DNA from: Virgibacillus_F flavescens
Lineage (GTDB): Bacteria > Bacillota > Bacilli > Bacillales > Amphibacillaceae
NCBI RefSeq assembly: GCF_050574275.1
Contig: NZ_CP192260.1
Coordinates: 3,520,656 to 3,584,655, forward strand
Length of the DNA stretch: 64,000 bases
Direction: 5' to 3'
The position numbers and the translations under genes are program-made. The notes beneath the pieces are model-generated. The model worked only from the letters and a program-made list of their open reading frames with translations, had not been told where the DNA came from and searched no databases. Positions 50,921 to 58,583 of this stretch are shown piece after piece (the stretch's first letter is position 1; each line of letters starts with the position of its first letter).

Positions 50921-51358
50921 ATGAAAAAACTTACCACTTCAATACTCGTTTCTGCTTTATTGGTTTTAAGTGGCTGTTCGCTTCTTGAAGAAGCTAATAA
51001 CTCATTAAATTATGTTAACGAATCTACAGACTATATAAATGAATTAAGTACATTTGCAGAGGATACTTCGTCCTTGGTTAGTGAGGCGGCGACTAACTCT
51101 GAAGCTAAAGCGGAGTTAGAAGCACAATTAACCTCATTAAAAGAAAACATTGAAGCTTATAACGGAATTGAAGTCCCTGCACTGGCAGAAGATATTCACC
51201 AGGAACTAAAAGCTAAAAATAAACAACTAGAAGAAGCCGTGAATAATGTCTTACAAAATGGTGAACTAGCAGTTGATAAACTGGAGCAATCTGAGATTTA
51301 TAAAACAATTAACGAAATCACTGGTTTAATGGACCAAATTGAACAATTAGGCCAATGA
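50921..51358 (+). CDS. Small lipoprotein, DUF6376 type
   Basis: A 145-residue secreted lipoprotein. The signal peptide ends LLVLSGCSLLEE with lipid-bearing Cys19. The mature part is helical and acidic: STFAEDTSSLVSEAATNSEA and LKENIEAYNGIEVPALAEDI fit the DUF6376 pattern. The function is unknown. An AAAGGAG site precedes the ATG, and a terminator follows at once. Confidence 0.75.
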   Translation: MKKLTTSILVSALLVLSGCSLLEEANNSLNYVNESTDYINELSTFAEDTSSLVSEAATNSEAKAELEAQLTSLKENIEAYNGIEVPALAEDIHQELKAKNKQLEEAVNNVLQNGELAVDKLEQSEIYKTINEITGLMDQIEQLGQ

Positions 51359-51360
51359 TA

Positions 51361-51392
51361 AAAAAACCGCTTCTTTATGAAGTGGTTTTTTT
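51361..51392. terminator. Terminator after the DUF6376 lipoprotein gene
   Basis: AAAACCGCTTC and GAAGTGGTTTTTTT pair around TTTAT three bases after the stop codon. Confidence 0.88.
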
Positions 51393-51543
51393 ATTTATTC
51401 AATTTTTCTCCTCTAATTACACTCATGATTATATATCCATTTGAAGTTGTCCCTTTATACGGTTTCTCACATATTTGTCGAACCAACCAACTGTTTTCTA
51501 ACTGATACTCTCCGTTTAATCCATAGCTTTTAATTAACCTTTA

Positions 51544-52264
51544 TTAAACGCTTTCAATCTTTTGTAAAAACCCATCAAGAATTTTGGAATATAACTCCGG
51601 CTGCTCCTGATGTACCAGATGCCCAGCAAAAGGAATGACTGCTGTATGCACTCTTTCATTTGTCCGAGGATAAATACTCGCTGTTTTTACCTCATCAGTA
51701 CTTCCTTCTCCCACCATGAACAGAACTGGCATATCTAACGAGTCAAGATTTTCAGTTTCAACAAACGGGTACCATTCTGGATCTCTAGCCATATATAAAA
51801 ATTGTCTCCAGTCACCTTCATGCATGCTGTCAAACAGACTTATAACTTCTTGATCCTGCAAAAGCTCCGTTTGATGCGCTACATCAGCTGCATGCATGCA
51901 TATCTATCCATTCTTTTGGACGGCCAGAGGTTACCCCAGATAAAGTTAAACTTTTTACTTTACCTGGGTATTTCTTCGCAAAAAAAATACTGATCAATGA
52001 CCCAAGTGAACACCCGACTATATGGGCAGACCCAAGTCCGAGATTATCTATTGTTTCCGCTAAGTCGTCCGCAGAGTCCTGGAAATAGTTTGATAGATCA
52101 GCAGATGCTGACTTTCCATGTCCTCGCAAGTCCGGCAGTATCACCTTGTAATCCCTTTTAAAATAAGTTGTTTGATGCTCAAAATCAGTAGTGCCAGTTT
52201 GTAATCCTGTATGTAAAAATACGAGTGGTTCTCCTTCGCCAACAGTTTCAGTATGTAAAATCAT
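51544..52264 (-). pseudogene. Alpha/beta hydrolase gene with a four-base frameshift
   Basis: The N-terminal half (52264 to 51884) contains VFLHTGLQTG, the LRGHGKSA strand and the nucleophile motif VGCSLGSL. The C-terminal half (to 51544) contains the acid region MPVLFMVGEGSTDEV and the histidine of FAGHLVHQEQPEL. The two are joined at (GCAT)3 (51890-51901): one unit too many shifts the frame and stops the first part four codons later. Removing four bases restores a protein of about 238 residues. It could be a null allele or a reversible slippage switch. Confidence 0.75.
51890..51901. repeat. Tetranucleotide tract (GCAT)3 in the hydrolase gene
   Basis: Three GCAT units coincide exactly with the frame change in the hydrolase reading frame, so the third unit is the likely insertion. 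Confidence 0.8.
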
Positions 52265-52278
52265 AATATCCTCCTGTT

Positions 52279-52599
52279 TTATAGATATTCAGCATAATAG
52301 ATTATCGTCATTACAAAACTTCCAACAACAAATAAAACCATTCCGATCATAACTGGTGAAAAATGGACATGAAACTGTTTTACGCCACCGGCATCCTGTC
52401 CTGTCCACGCTTTTTCACTTACATTAAAGCTATTATTTGATTGATTCGTCCACATTAGTAAAAGCCAAACAATCGCAAAAATCCCTAAGCTTCCAAGAAA
52501 CAAAATATCCATAAAATTCCACGTTAACACAACAGATACTACCCATAATACAATTGCTTCAAGTGCTAAAGTCAACAATACCCATCCGAATTTTTTCAT
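52279..52599 (-). CDS. Hypothetical small membrane protein
   Basis: A 106-residue protein with three hydrophobic helices (about residues 5-24, 30-48 and 82-103) and a polar loop, NQSNNSFNVSEKAWTGQDAG, that probably faces out. I do not recognise the family. It lies 14 bases ahead of the frameshifted hydrolase gene on the same strand. The 258 bases upstream of it hold nothing I can name. Confidence 0.6.
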   Translation of the reverse strand: MKKFGWVLLTLALEAIVLWVVSVVLTWNFMDILFLGSLGIFAIVWLLLMWTNQSNNSFNVSEKAWTGQDAGGVKQFHVHFSPVMIGMVLFVVGSFVMTIIYYAEYL

Positions 52600-52857
52600 C
52601 GAAACCTCACCACCTTAATCCTCTTATTAGGGTACAAATATTCCGTTTCAATTAACTGTTTTCTGAACCGCCGCTTAATTACACCTCCAAATTATTAATT
52701 AGTTCAAAATATTAATTGTTTTTCGTTTATTACTTATATTGTACCTATAGTTGGCGGTACTGTCATTATCCTTTTTTGTCGAAATTCGTCTGCTGGTTTC
52801 TGCTGCTCGGGTTAAAGTAGGATATAGTGAGGTGGTCTTGCGTGGTACTACTGTGAT

Positions 52858-53409
52858 TTAATTCCAATAGTCTGGATCGCTCATTCGCAATTCTTCAACT
52901 GCATCGTCTAAATCAGTTGGAGTAATTATATATACCGGATAGTTATTTGCTTTTTTTGCTTTTTCATAAAAGAATCGGGTACTCCCTGGAAATTCATCAT
53001 CCATAAGAATTAGTGAAGCATCACTTTTTTCTATAAACCACTCATCTTTTGCTTTAAACTGAAAAGCTCCCTTATATTCACCTTGGTAAATAGGTTGATG
53101 AAAGTCTGCTGCCATGATTAGTTCTTGATAACTCTGTTTAATTGCTTCTGGCCATCGATTTTCCTGATTTTCAAATGGGGGAAATACACCAAGTTTAAGA
53201 TCGTACGTTTCCTGAAGTTCCAGCACAACTTCACCTGCCCATGCTTCTACTCCCATTTGGCCAGAGATAAGCACCCATTCCAGTCCTTCATCAATAAATG
53301 AAAGTAATCGCTTTTTTATTGCCGCTTTTATGAATGTAATCTTATTATCATCAGCTTTAAAAATACCTAATTCCATTGACTTGTACCCTGTTACATTCAA
53401 TATTTTCAT
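52858..53409 (-). CDS. ypsA: YpsA-like SLOG domain protein (DUF1273)
   Basis: A 183-residue protein with the YpsA layout: KILNVTGYKSMELGIF at the start, WVLISGQMGVEAWAGEVVLE in the nucleotide-binding SLOG region and LILMDDEFPGSTRFFYEKAK near the end. In B. subtilis YpsA affects cell division and resistance to oxidative stress; SLOG proteins are thought to bind nucleotide ligands. GGGGGTAAC precedes the ATG at 53409. It lies 22 bases after the upstream membrane gene. Confidence 0.85.
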   Translation of the reverse strand: MKILNVTGYKSMELGIFKADDNKITFIKAAIKKRLLSFIDEGLEWVLISGQMGVEAWAGEVVLELQETYDLKLGVFPPFENQENRWPEAIKQSYQELIMAADFHQPIYQGEYKGAFQFKAKDEWFIEKSDASLILMDDEFPGSTRFFYEKAKKANNYPVYIITPTDLDDAVEELRMSDPDYWN

Positions 53410-53431
53410 GAAGAAAGTTACCCCCAATCTA

Positions 53432-54004
53432 TTAATTGTTAATTACGTAAAATAGGATGAATACAATCATGGTAACTACAAGAATGATTCCCCCTAAAAG
53501 TCCTAGTATTACAGATTTCAGTGTGAACCCTTTAAAATCTTCAACTGTATTTGCACGATCGATTTTTCTAAAGTGAAAATACATTAAAATGTTAATAAGT
53601 AATATAATTGGCAGGACAAATACCGCCCAAAATCCAGCAAAGTCAATATGATGCGAACCTTTGATATCTGGAAGTGTTAGCGCCTGCAGTACGAATAATC
53701 CACCAACTATCAGGTTGGAATAATTACCAGTTTTATATTGTTTTTCCCATTCCTTACCCATTTTCTTTTTTTCGTATTTTGCTACCTTCTCCAAAATAGG
53801 GAACCATGATTTTGTATGATCCTTCTTTGTAAGTCTTGTAATTGAAAAAGTTAACATGGTAATTCCAAGTATTAGATTGATATCATAGATTGAGATTTCT
53901 ATAATATCTAACAAGAAAAATAAAATTGTCATTAAAGCAAGAAAAGCGATATTAAAAAAAATTAATTGCTTCTTTCTCATTTTTAATATGTCCGATGTAT
54001 CCAA
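53432..54004 (-). CDS. Hypothetical four-helix membrane protein
   Basis: A 190-residue protein with helices at about residues 15-32, 38-54, 100-120 and 128-150, plus a last one at about 165-188. The middle contains the basic loop KYEKKKMGKEWEKQYKTG. The frame is open to 54037, but AAAGGAGGT six bases before a TTG at 54004 is a near-perfect site, so the TTG is the start. I do not know the family. It probably shares a transcript with the ypsA-like gene. Confidence 0.65.
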   Translation of the reverse strand: MDTSDILKMRKKQLIFFNIAFLALMTILFFLLDIIEISIYDINLILGITMLTFSITRLTKKDHTKSWFPILEKVAKYEKKKMGKEWEKQYKTGNYSNLIVGGLFVLQALTLPDIKGSHHIDFAGFWAVFVLPIILLINILMYFHFRKIDRANTVEDFKGFTLKSVILGLLGGIILVVTMIVFILFYVINN

Positions 54005-54123
54005 GGAATTACCTCCTTTGATTTTCATGTGCGCCATTATAGTATACTTCTACTTATACAGTATGTATTCCTTCTCGGTATTCCCTCTTGAATTATATGC
54101 TTTACTTATACGTAAACAAAACA

Positions 54124-54151
54124 GGTCAACATCCTTTAAAGGATGCTGACC
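54124..54151 (-). terminator. Terminator after the 35-residue gene
   Basis: GGTCAACATCCTTT pairs with AAAGGATGCTGACC with one mismatch. On the minus strand a T-rich stretch follows. Confidence 0.72.
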
Positions 54152-54166
54152 ATATATTTCAAAACC

Positions 54167-54274
54167 TTAATTAAAGTTCATCACAAAAATTCCAATTACA
54201 AAAACAATAAGGGGTATATACCATACCAATTCTGTGGACTTTCTTCTAGCGACCTCATTACCTTTACCCTTCAT
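54167..54274 (-). CDS. Small membrane peptide, 35 residues
   Basis: AAAGGGGGACTTCAAC precedes the ATG at 54274. The sequence is MKGKGNEVARRKSTELVWYI followed by PLIVFVIGIFVMNFN, a basic N-terminus and one hydrophobic helix to the end. A terminator follows. It looks like a real single-pass peptide, but I do not recognise it. Confidence 0.55.
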   Translation of the reverse strand: MKGKGNEVARRKSTELVWYIPLIVFVIGIFVMNFN

Positions 54275-54413
54275 GTTGAAGTCCCCCTTTATCATCAAAT
54301 ATTTACAACGTTTTATAGTGTAAATCGTAGAAGAGAAAAAGGCAATACCTTTCTACCATTTTCATTCGACATAATTTGACAAATCCCGGGTGGTACCTGG
54401 TACCGAGACGATC

Positions 54414-54794
54414 CTATTTCTTCTTGTTCTTCAAAAGATCCCTTATTTCAGTTAGGAGCTCTTCTTTGGAATCTGGTTTTGTCTTTGGTTTTTCCTCAGG
54501 TTTTTCTTTAGGATGGAAGCTCATTAAAAAACGAACCGAGAGAAAAACAGAAAAAGATATGATTATAAAATCAATAATTGATTGAATGAAAATACCATAT
54601 GTAACCTCAGCTTTACCTATTTTATACATCAAATTAGTGAAATCAATTCCATCCAGCAAAATGCCAATCAAGGGTGTAATAATGTTGTCTACCAGAGAAG
54701 ATACAATATTACCAAATGCCGCCCCGATTACTACCGCTATTGCTAGATCAAGTACATTACCTTTTAACGCGAATGCTTTAAATTCTTTCCACAC
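54414..54794 (-). CDS. mscL: Large-conductance mechanosensitive channel
   Basis: A 126-residue channel that opens under membrane tension during hypo-osmotic shock. The start MWKEFKAFALKGNVLDLAIA and VVIGAAFGNIVSSLVDNIITP are the conserved N-terminal amphipathic helix and first membrane helix. The second helix is about 70-90. The charged C-terminal bundle, LLTEIRDLLKNKKK, is present. It would be valuable in a halotolerant host. It appears monocistronic. Confidence 0.93.
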   Translation of the reverse strand: MWKEFKAFALKGNVLDLAIAVVIGAAFGNIVSSLVDNIITPLIGILLDGIDFTNLMYKIGKAEVTYGIFIQSIIDFIIISFSVFLSVRFLMSFHPKEKPEEKPKTKPDSKEELLTEIRDLLKNKKK

Positions 54795-54926
54795 AAAATC
54801 ACCCCTATTTAATATATATAGGCTTATTTAAAAAATAGTATAAAAAAGGACTTTCTATTAAAAGAAAAGTCCTTGCTCTAATTAATTTTGTTTATGCATT
54901 CATCAAAAATATCTGAGAAAGTTGAA

Positions 54927-55370
54927 TTATTTTGCTAATTCTTTTAGTTCATCCGTCATTTTCGCTACTTCTTCTGGACGGCCATGAAATTTTGCAGGCG
55001 TATTTTGGAAAAGTTCTATAAACCAGCTTCCATTTTTGTTTGATGCTACTAGTGTATGGTGTGTATTCAGATTTGGATCTGGTTCATCCTCTTCATGAGG
55101 TACCATTCCAGCAATAGCCCGCACTATAACTGTATCTGCATTCACCTTACGCAACCCCTTCACTTTATGCACAAATGGAGGTGTAGGATGCTGATCAAAA
55201 ATAGGTTCCAGATGAGAGAAAATTTCAGAACTTCCAAAAGCTATACTGCCGTCAAACCCGATCATTTCTCCTTCATCAGCGAATAAATCCGCCATTCCTT
55301 TTGCATTACGATTATTCCAGGATTCAATTAAAAATTCGTACAATTCAATTGCTTCGTGTGATTCAGTCAC
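54927..55370 (-). CDS. SnoaL/SgcJ-like NTF2-fold protein
   Basis: A 147-residue protein of the NTF2-like fold. ELYEFLIESWNNRNAKGMAD and LFADEGEMIGFDGSIAFGS are typical of the SgcJ/EcaC group, as is a late strand, WFIELFQNTPAKFHG. Such proteins act as small enzymes or stress-linked binding proteins; no substrate is evident. Its first base overlaps the stop of the rhodanese-like gene, so the two are translationally coupled. Confidence 0.78.
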   Translation of the reverse strand: MTESHEAIELYEFLIESWNNRNAKGMADLFADEGEMIGFDGSIAFGSSEIFSHLEPIFDQHPTPPFVHKVKGLRKVNADTVIVRAIAGMVPHEEDEPDPNLNTHHTLVASNKNGSWFIELFQNTPAKFHGRPEEVAKMTDELKELAK

Positions 55371-55744
55371 TATCTGCTTCCTCCTTGATTCCAGGCTTGA
55401 AGTCCACCATTTACTGTTGTAACATAGCGGAATCCTCTTCTTTTTAGTTTAGCACTGGCTTTTTTCATTGCTCGTTTGTTATCACTTATTAAAATAATTT
55501 CATTACCCCGCTCAAGCTTATCAATATTACCTGATAGTTCTTTAAGTGGTATATTATCAAATCCTTGCATGTGCTCACGATTATACGCTTCTGAAGTTCG
55601 CAAATCGATAAAGTGTTTATCTCTGTCATTTAAACAACCGCGTAATTCTTCAGGTGTTTTATGTTTTACACCGATTACTGGCATCATACTTTTTAACAAA
55701 AGATAGAAAACTACAGCTAGTACAACAACTAAAATATTTTCCAA
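55370..55744 (-). CDS. Membrane-anchored rhodanese-like protein lacking the catalytic cysteine
   Basis: A 124-residue protein with one N-terminal helix (about 4-22) and a rhodanese fold. FIDLRTSEAYNREHMQGFDN matches the early rhodanese motif, and NGGLQAWNQGG matches the end. The active-site loop, which normally contains Cys-x-x-Gly-x-Arg-Ser, reads LISDNKRAMKKA, so there is no cysteine and no sulfur-transfer chemistry is expected. It may bind rather than transfer. It precedes the NTF2-fold gene. Confidence 0.8.
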   Translation of the reverse strand: MENILVVVLAVVFYLLLKSMMPVIGVKHKTPEELRGCLNDRDKHFIDLRTSEAYNREHMQGFDNIPLKELSGNIDKLERGNEIILISDNKRAMKKASAKLKRRGFRYVTTVNGGLQAWNQGGSR

Positions 55745-55879
55745 CTATATACAACTCCCTAATAAAGCGTTCACTATTAGGAAAAGTACCTTAATTGATG
55801 CATCTTGTCAAAGATTTTACAAAAGAACCATAATTTTAATTTCTCAGTTAAGCAGGTGTCAGATCATTTAACGCAGTTA

Positions 55880-56284
55880 TTAGCTTTGAGGACGTTTATT
55901 CTCCGGCTGCTTAATCCAATTTCGAATACCCTTGCCTGCATACGGTTCATCTTTAAACCTTGGAATAACATGTAAATGTGCATGAGGTATGGATTGACCC
56001 CCAACCTTTCCAGTATTCCAACCAACACTGTATCCGTCTGGCTTATATGTTACATCCAGAACTTTTTTCGCCTCAAGCAGCAAATCCCGTGTATCATTCC
56101 ATTCGCTCTCAGATAAATCAAACACAGTTTGCACATGATTCTTAGGTATAATTAATCCACTTCCTTCCAATATCTCTTGTTCGATTGTTTTTTGAATGTA
56201 GTAACAGGAGTCATTTTCCAAAATTATTTTTTGATCACTTTGCTGCAAAGGAGAACAAAGTGGGCATGTTTGATTGTTGCTCAA
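55880..56284 (-). CDS. HIT family nucleotide-binding protein
   Basis: A 134-residue histidine-triad protein. The triad motif is QSIPHAHLHVIPR, giving H-x-H-x-H. A CPLC near the N-terminus resembles the zinc-binding Cys pair of some bacterial HIT proteins. The fold hydrolyses nucleotide phosphoramidates or dinucleoside polyphosphates. It is monocistronic and divergent from the cold-shock gene. Confidence 0.88.
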   Translation of the reverse strand: MSNNQTCPLCSPLQQSDQKIILENDSCYYIQKTIEQEILEGSGLIIPKNHVQTVFDLSESEWNDTRDLLLEAKKVLDVTYKPDGYSVGWNTGKVGGQSIPHAHLHVIPRFKDEPYAGKGIRNWIKQPENKRPQS

Positions 56285-56390
56285 AAAAATCCCTGCTTTC
56301 TTTTAATATAATTAATCCCTATCATATCAGTCTTTAGAGCTAATTTGAACAAGCAGCCAATGATTTATTTTAATTATTTTCCGGAAAAAG

Positions 56391-56419
56391 TTGATGTTTT
56401 AAAATTTCCATGCTATACT
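56391..56419 (+). promoter_or_regulatory. Sigma-A promoter of the cold-shock gene
   Basis: TTGATG and TATACT are separated by 17 bases. Transcription would start near 56426, giving a leader of about 125 bases before the csp ATG. Long leaders are a hallmark of cold-regulated csp mRNAs. Confidence 0.6.
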
Positions 56420-56549
56420 TAGGTTAATTATTCGTTGTTCGGTAGTAAATTAAGGATTGCAGAACCAACTTTATAGTGATTCTCAACTTGAATTATGATG
56501 AAGAGCAAGAATAGTAATAACGTGCTATAAGCACATGGAGGAATTTTTA

Positions 56550-56750
56550 ATGAATAACGGTACAGTAAAATGGTTTAACGCAGACAAAGGTTTCGGTTTC
56601 ATCGAGGTTGAAGGTGGAGACGACGTATTCGTACACTTCTCAGCTATTCAAGGCGAAGGGTTCAAAACTCTAGAAGAAGGCCAAGCAGTAACTTTCGAAG
56701 TTGAAGAAGGAAACCGCGGACCACAAGCTACTAACGTTAACAAAGCGTAA
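56550..56750 (+). CDS. Cold-shock protein (CspD-type)
   Basis: A 66-residue single cold-shock domain that binds single-stranded RNA and DNA. RNP1 is KGFGFIEV and RNP2 is DVFVHFSAI; the start NNGTVKWFNADKGFG is conserved. The frame extends upstream, but GGAGGAA seven to nine bases before the ATG at 56550 fixes the start. Compared with B. subtilis, it is closest in style to CspB/CspD. A long leader and a strong terminator frame it. Confidence 0.95.
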   Translation: MNNGTVKWFNADKGFGFIEVEGGDDVFVHFSAIQGEGFKTLEEGQAVTFEVEEGNRGPQATNVNKA

Positions 56751-56771
56751 GTAACTTAACCAAATTTACAC

Positions 56772-56809
56772 AAAAACACTTCTCATTCTGTGAGAAGTGT
56801 TTTTTTTTT
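56772..56809. terminator. Terminator after csp
   Basis: AAAACACTTCTCA and TGAGAAGTGTTTTTTTTT form a 13-pair stem with a long T-run. Confidence 0.92.
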
Positions 56810-56813
56810 GCAT

Positions 56814-56863
56814 ATTAGAAAACTTGGCTTCTCGCCAAGCCTTAATGGTGAAATCCTTAGTTG
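56814..56863 (+). repeat. Dispersed 3' hairpin repeat, copy 3 (short form)
   Basis: ATTAGAAAACTTGGCTTC followed by TCGCCAAGCCTTAATGGTGA. It matches copies 1 and 2 up to the first hairpin but lacks the TATGCAGTAAG part. It lies between the csp terminator and the next terminator. Confidence 0.65.
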
Positions 56864-56865
56864 CT

Positions 56866-56901
56866 AAAAAACCCCTTCTCAGCATAAGAGTAGGGGTTTT
56901 T
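56866..56901. terminator. Terminator for ppaC (bidirectional)
   Basis: AAAAACCCCT and AGGGGTTTTT pair around a 15-base loop, eight bases from the ppaC stop codon. Confidence 0.85.
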
Positions 56902-56908
56902 AAAAAAA

Positions 56909-57835
56909 TTATTTAAACGTATCCGTTAAGTTTGTAACGATCTGTTTTTTTCGTGATACAACACCTTTTAATAATGCACGATTCTTTTCCAGCTTCACGT
57001 TAAAGGCTTGTTCCACATTATCTTTAGCTTGTCCGAGTGCAATAACTTCTGAATCGTTGTTAAGAATATCAGTCACTACAAACAAAAATAGATCCAATTT
57101 TTTGTTTGCAATTAAAGCATTTATCTCTTTTTCAAGATCCGGCTGCAGTTCCAGCACCTTATTAATATCAACTGCATTCACTTGTGCGATTTCCACTTTT
57201 GCCTCATTCATTTCAAATTCCTTTGCATCCATTGTGATTAAATCCTTAATTGATTTATCACTTAGGTCAGCTCCAGCCTGAAGCATTGCCAATCCATACT
57301 CTTCCAGGTTAATTCCAGCAACTTCTGCCAGTTCATGGGCAGCATCTGCATCTTCCTGCGTACATGTAGGTGATTTTAACAATAAAGAGTCTGAAATAAT
57401 TGCTGACACCAATAATCCCGCAATATCTCTCGTAATTTCTACGTTATTTTCCTCATACATTTTCTTTAGAATTGTTGCAGTACAACCGACAGGCTCAACG
57501 CGGAAATATAGTGGCTCCCTGGTTTCAAAGTTAGCAATTCGATGATGATCGATTACTTCCACGATCTTTACATCTTTAATATTATCGACACTTTGCTGGA
57601 ACTCATTATGATCGACCAGAATTACATTCTCTACATCTGAAGGAACCTTTTCAATTAATTGTGGCTTTTCCACGTTAAAATAGTCTAAGGCATATTGCGT
57701 TTCTTTGTTTACTTCACCTAATCGCACTGCCTCTGTGTCATACCCAAGTTTATTTTTTAAATTTGATGCAGCCAGGGCTGCCGTAATCGTATCTGTATCT
57801 GGATTTTTATGTCCAAAAATGAATGTTTTAGCCAT
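56909..57835 (-). CDS. ppaC: Manganese-dependent inorganic pyrophosphatase (family II)
   Basis: This 308-residue cytoplasmic enzyme splits pyrophosphate to phosphate. The DHH-family metal ligands are all seen: FGHKNPDTDT with His9, Asp13 and Asp15, VDHNE near residue 75 and VIDHHRIAN near residue 97. The C-terminal DHHA2 domain ends with the substrate-binding SRKKQI. Both domains are complete. It appears monocistronic, convergent to csp. Confidence 0.96.
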   Translation of the reverse strand: MAKTFIFGHKNPDTDTITAALAASNLKNKLGYDTEAVRLGEVNKETQYALDYFNVEKPQLIEKVPSDVENVILVDHNEFQQSVDNIKDVKIVEVIDHHRIANFETREPLYFRVEPVGCTATILKKMYEENNVEITRDIAGLLVSAIISDSLLLKSPTCTQEDADAAHELAEVAGINLEEYGLAMLQAGADLSDKSIKDLITMDAKEFEMNEAKVEIAQVNAVDINKVLELQPDLEKEINALIANKKLDLFLFVVTDILNNDSEVIALGQAKDNVEQAFNVKLEKNRALLKGVVSRKKQIVTNLTDTFK

Positions 57836-57939
57836 TTAAACTCTCCTCTACCATTCTATGAAATAATAATGTACTTCCTATTTATATCAATTTTAAGTTA
57901 CAATTGCAAAAGAAAATAATTTCTAATTCCAAACAAAAC

Positions 57940-57985
57940 AGCTCTGTGCATCCTCATTGAGAATCAGAGCTGTTTTGTTTGTTAT
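57940..57985 (-). terminator. Terminator overlapping the end of the 179-residue membrane gene
   Basis: AACAGCTCTG and CAGAGCTGTT form a 10-pair stem followed on the minus strand by TTGTTTGG. It overlaps the last codons of the gene. Confidence 0.75.
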
Positions 57986-58493
57986 ACCAGGCGATGATAG
58001 CACTTTTGGTTTCTTCGTCATCGACCTCGCGCAATCCAAACCCGTGCACGTCCACCACACGTACATATTCAGTGGATCCATGCATCAACTTTACAATGCA
58101 GTATCCTTCAACCATAGAAGGCACTATATCAAGTATTGATTCATTTTTATAATAGTGCTCAATTTTTTCGCGGTCCTCATACGGTAAGTACCATTCATTC
58201 GTTTCGTTTTCCTGTTCTATTTCTTCTTCGTAAACTATCTCGTTTCTGTTTACGATTTCGTCATTATTCATTCTTAAATAGATGCGGTGCAGAAGTTGAA
58301 TATTCTCAGCAAACCCAATACACAGCATTCCTAAAGTAAATCCGCCAATAAACCATAAGCAAAACAAACCCCAGTTAAAAGTATTCCCATAGTCCATTCC
58401 TGCGGCACCAAAAATGACTCCGCCAAGCAAACCGATAGTAATCTGGACTACACCAACAATAAAAAGAATTTTTGCCACTATATTCTCATACAT
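57954..58493 (-). CDS. Hypothetical membrane protein with a soluble C-terminal domain
   Basis: A 179-residue protein with two N-terminal helices (about residues 8-28 and 40-60) and a conserved-looking acidic soluble part with VEGYCIVKLMHGSTEYVRVV and DVHGFGLREVDDEET. I do not recognise it. The terminator hairpin overlaps its stop. It is divergent from the FAD oxidase gene, with about 90 bases between the starts. Confidence 0.6.
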   Translation of the reverse strand: MYENIVAKILFIVGVVQITIGLLGGVIFGAAGMDYGNTFNWGLFCLWFIGGFTLGMLCIGFAENIQLLHRIYLRMNNDEIVNRNEIVYEEEIEQENETNEWYLPYEDREKIEHYYKNESILDIVPSMVEGYCIVKLMHGSTEYVRVVDVHGFGLREVDDEETKSAIIAWYNKQNSSDSQ

Positions 58494-58583
58494 TCGACGT
58501 TGCCTCCTTCGTTAATAGTATGACACAGAATGCAAAAAACGTTATAGTAAAAATAAGAAATTATATAGAAATGGGATTTTAGC

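Noticed and set aside
54905..54925. GAGAAAGTTGAA resembling a terminus of the composite repeat
   Set aside because: Only about ten bases match and no further repeat sequence follows; likely chance.
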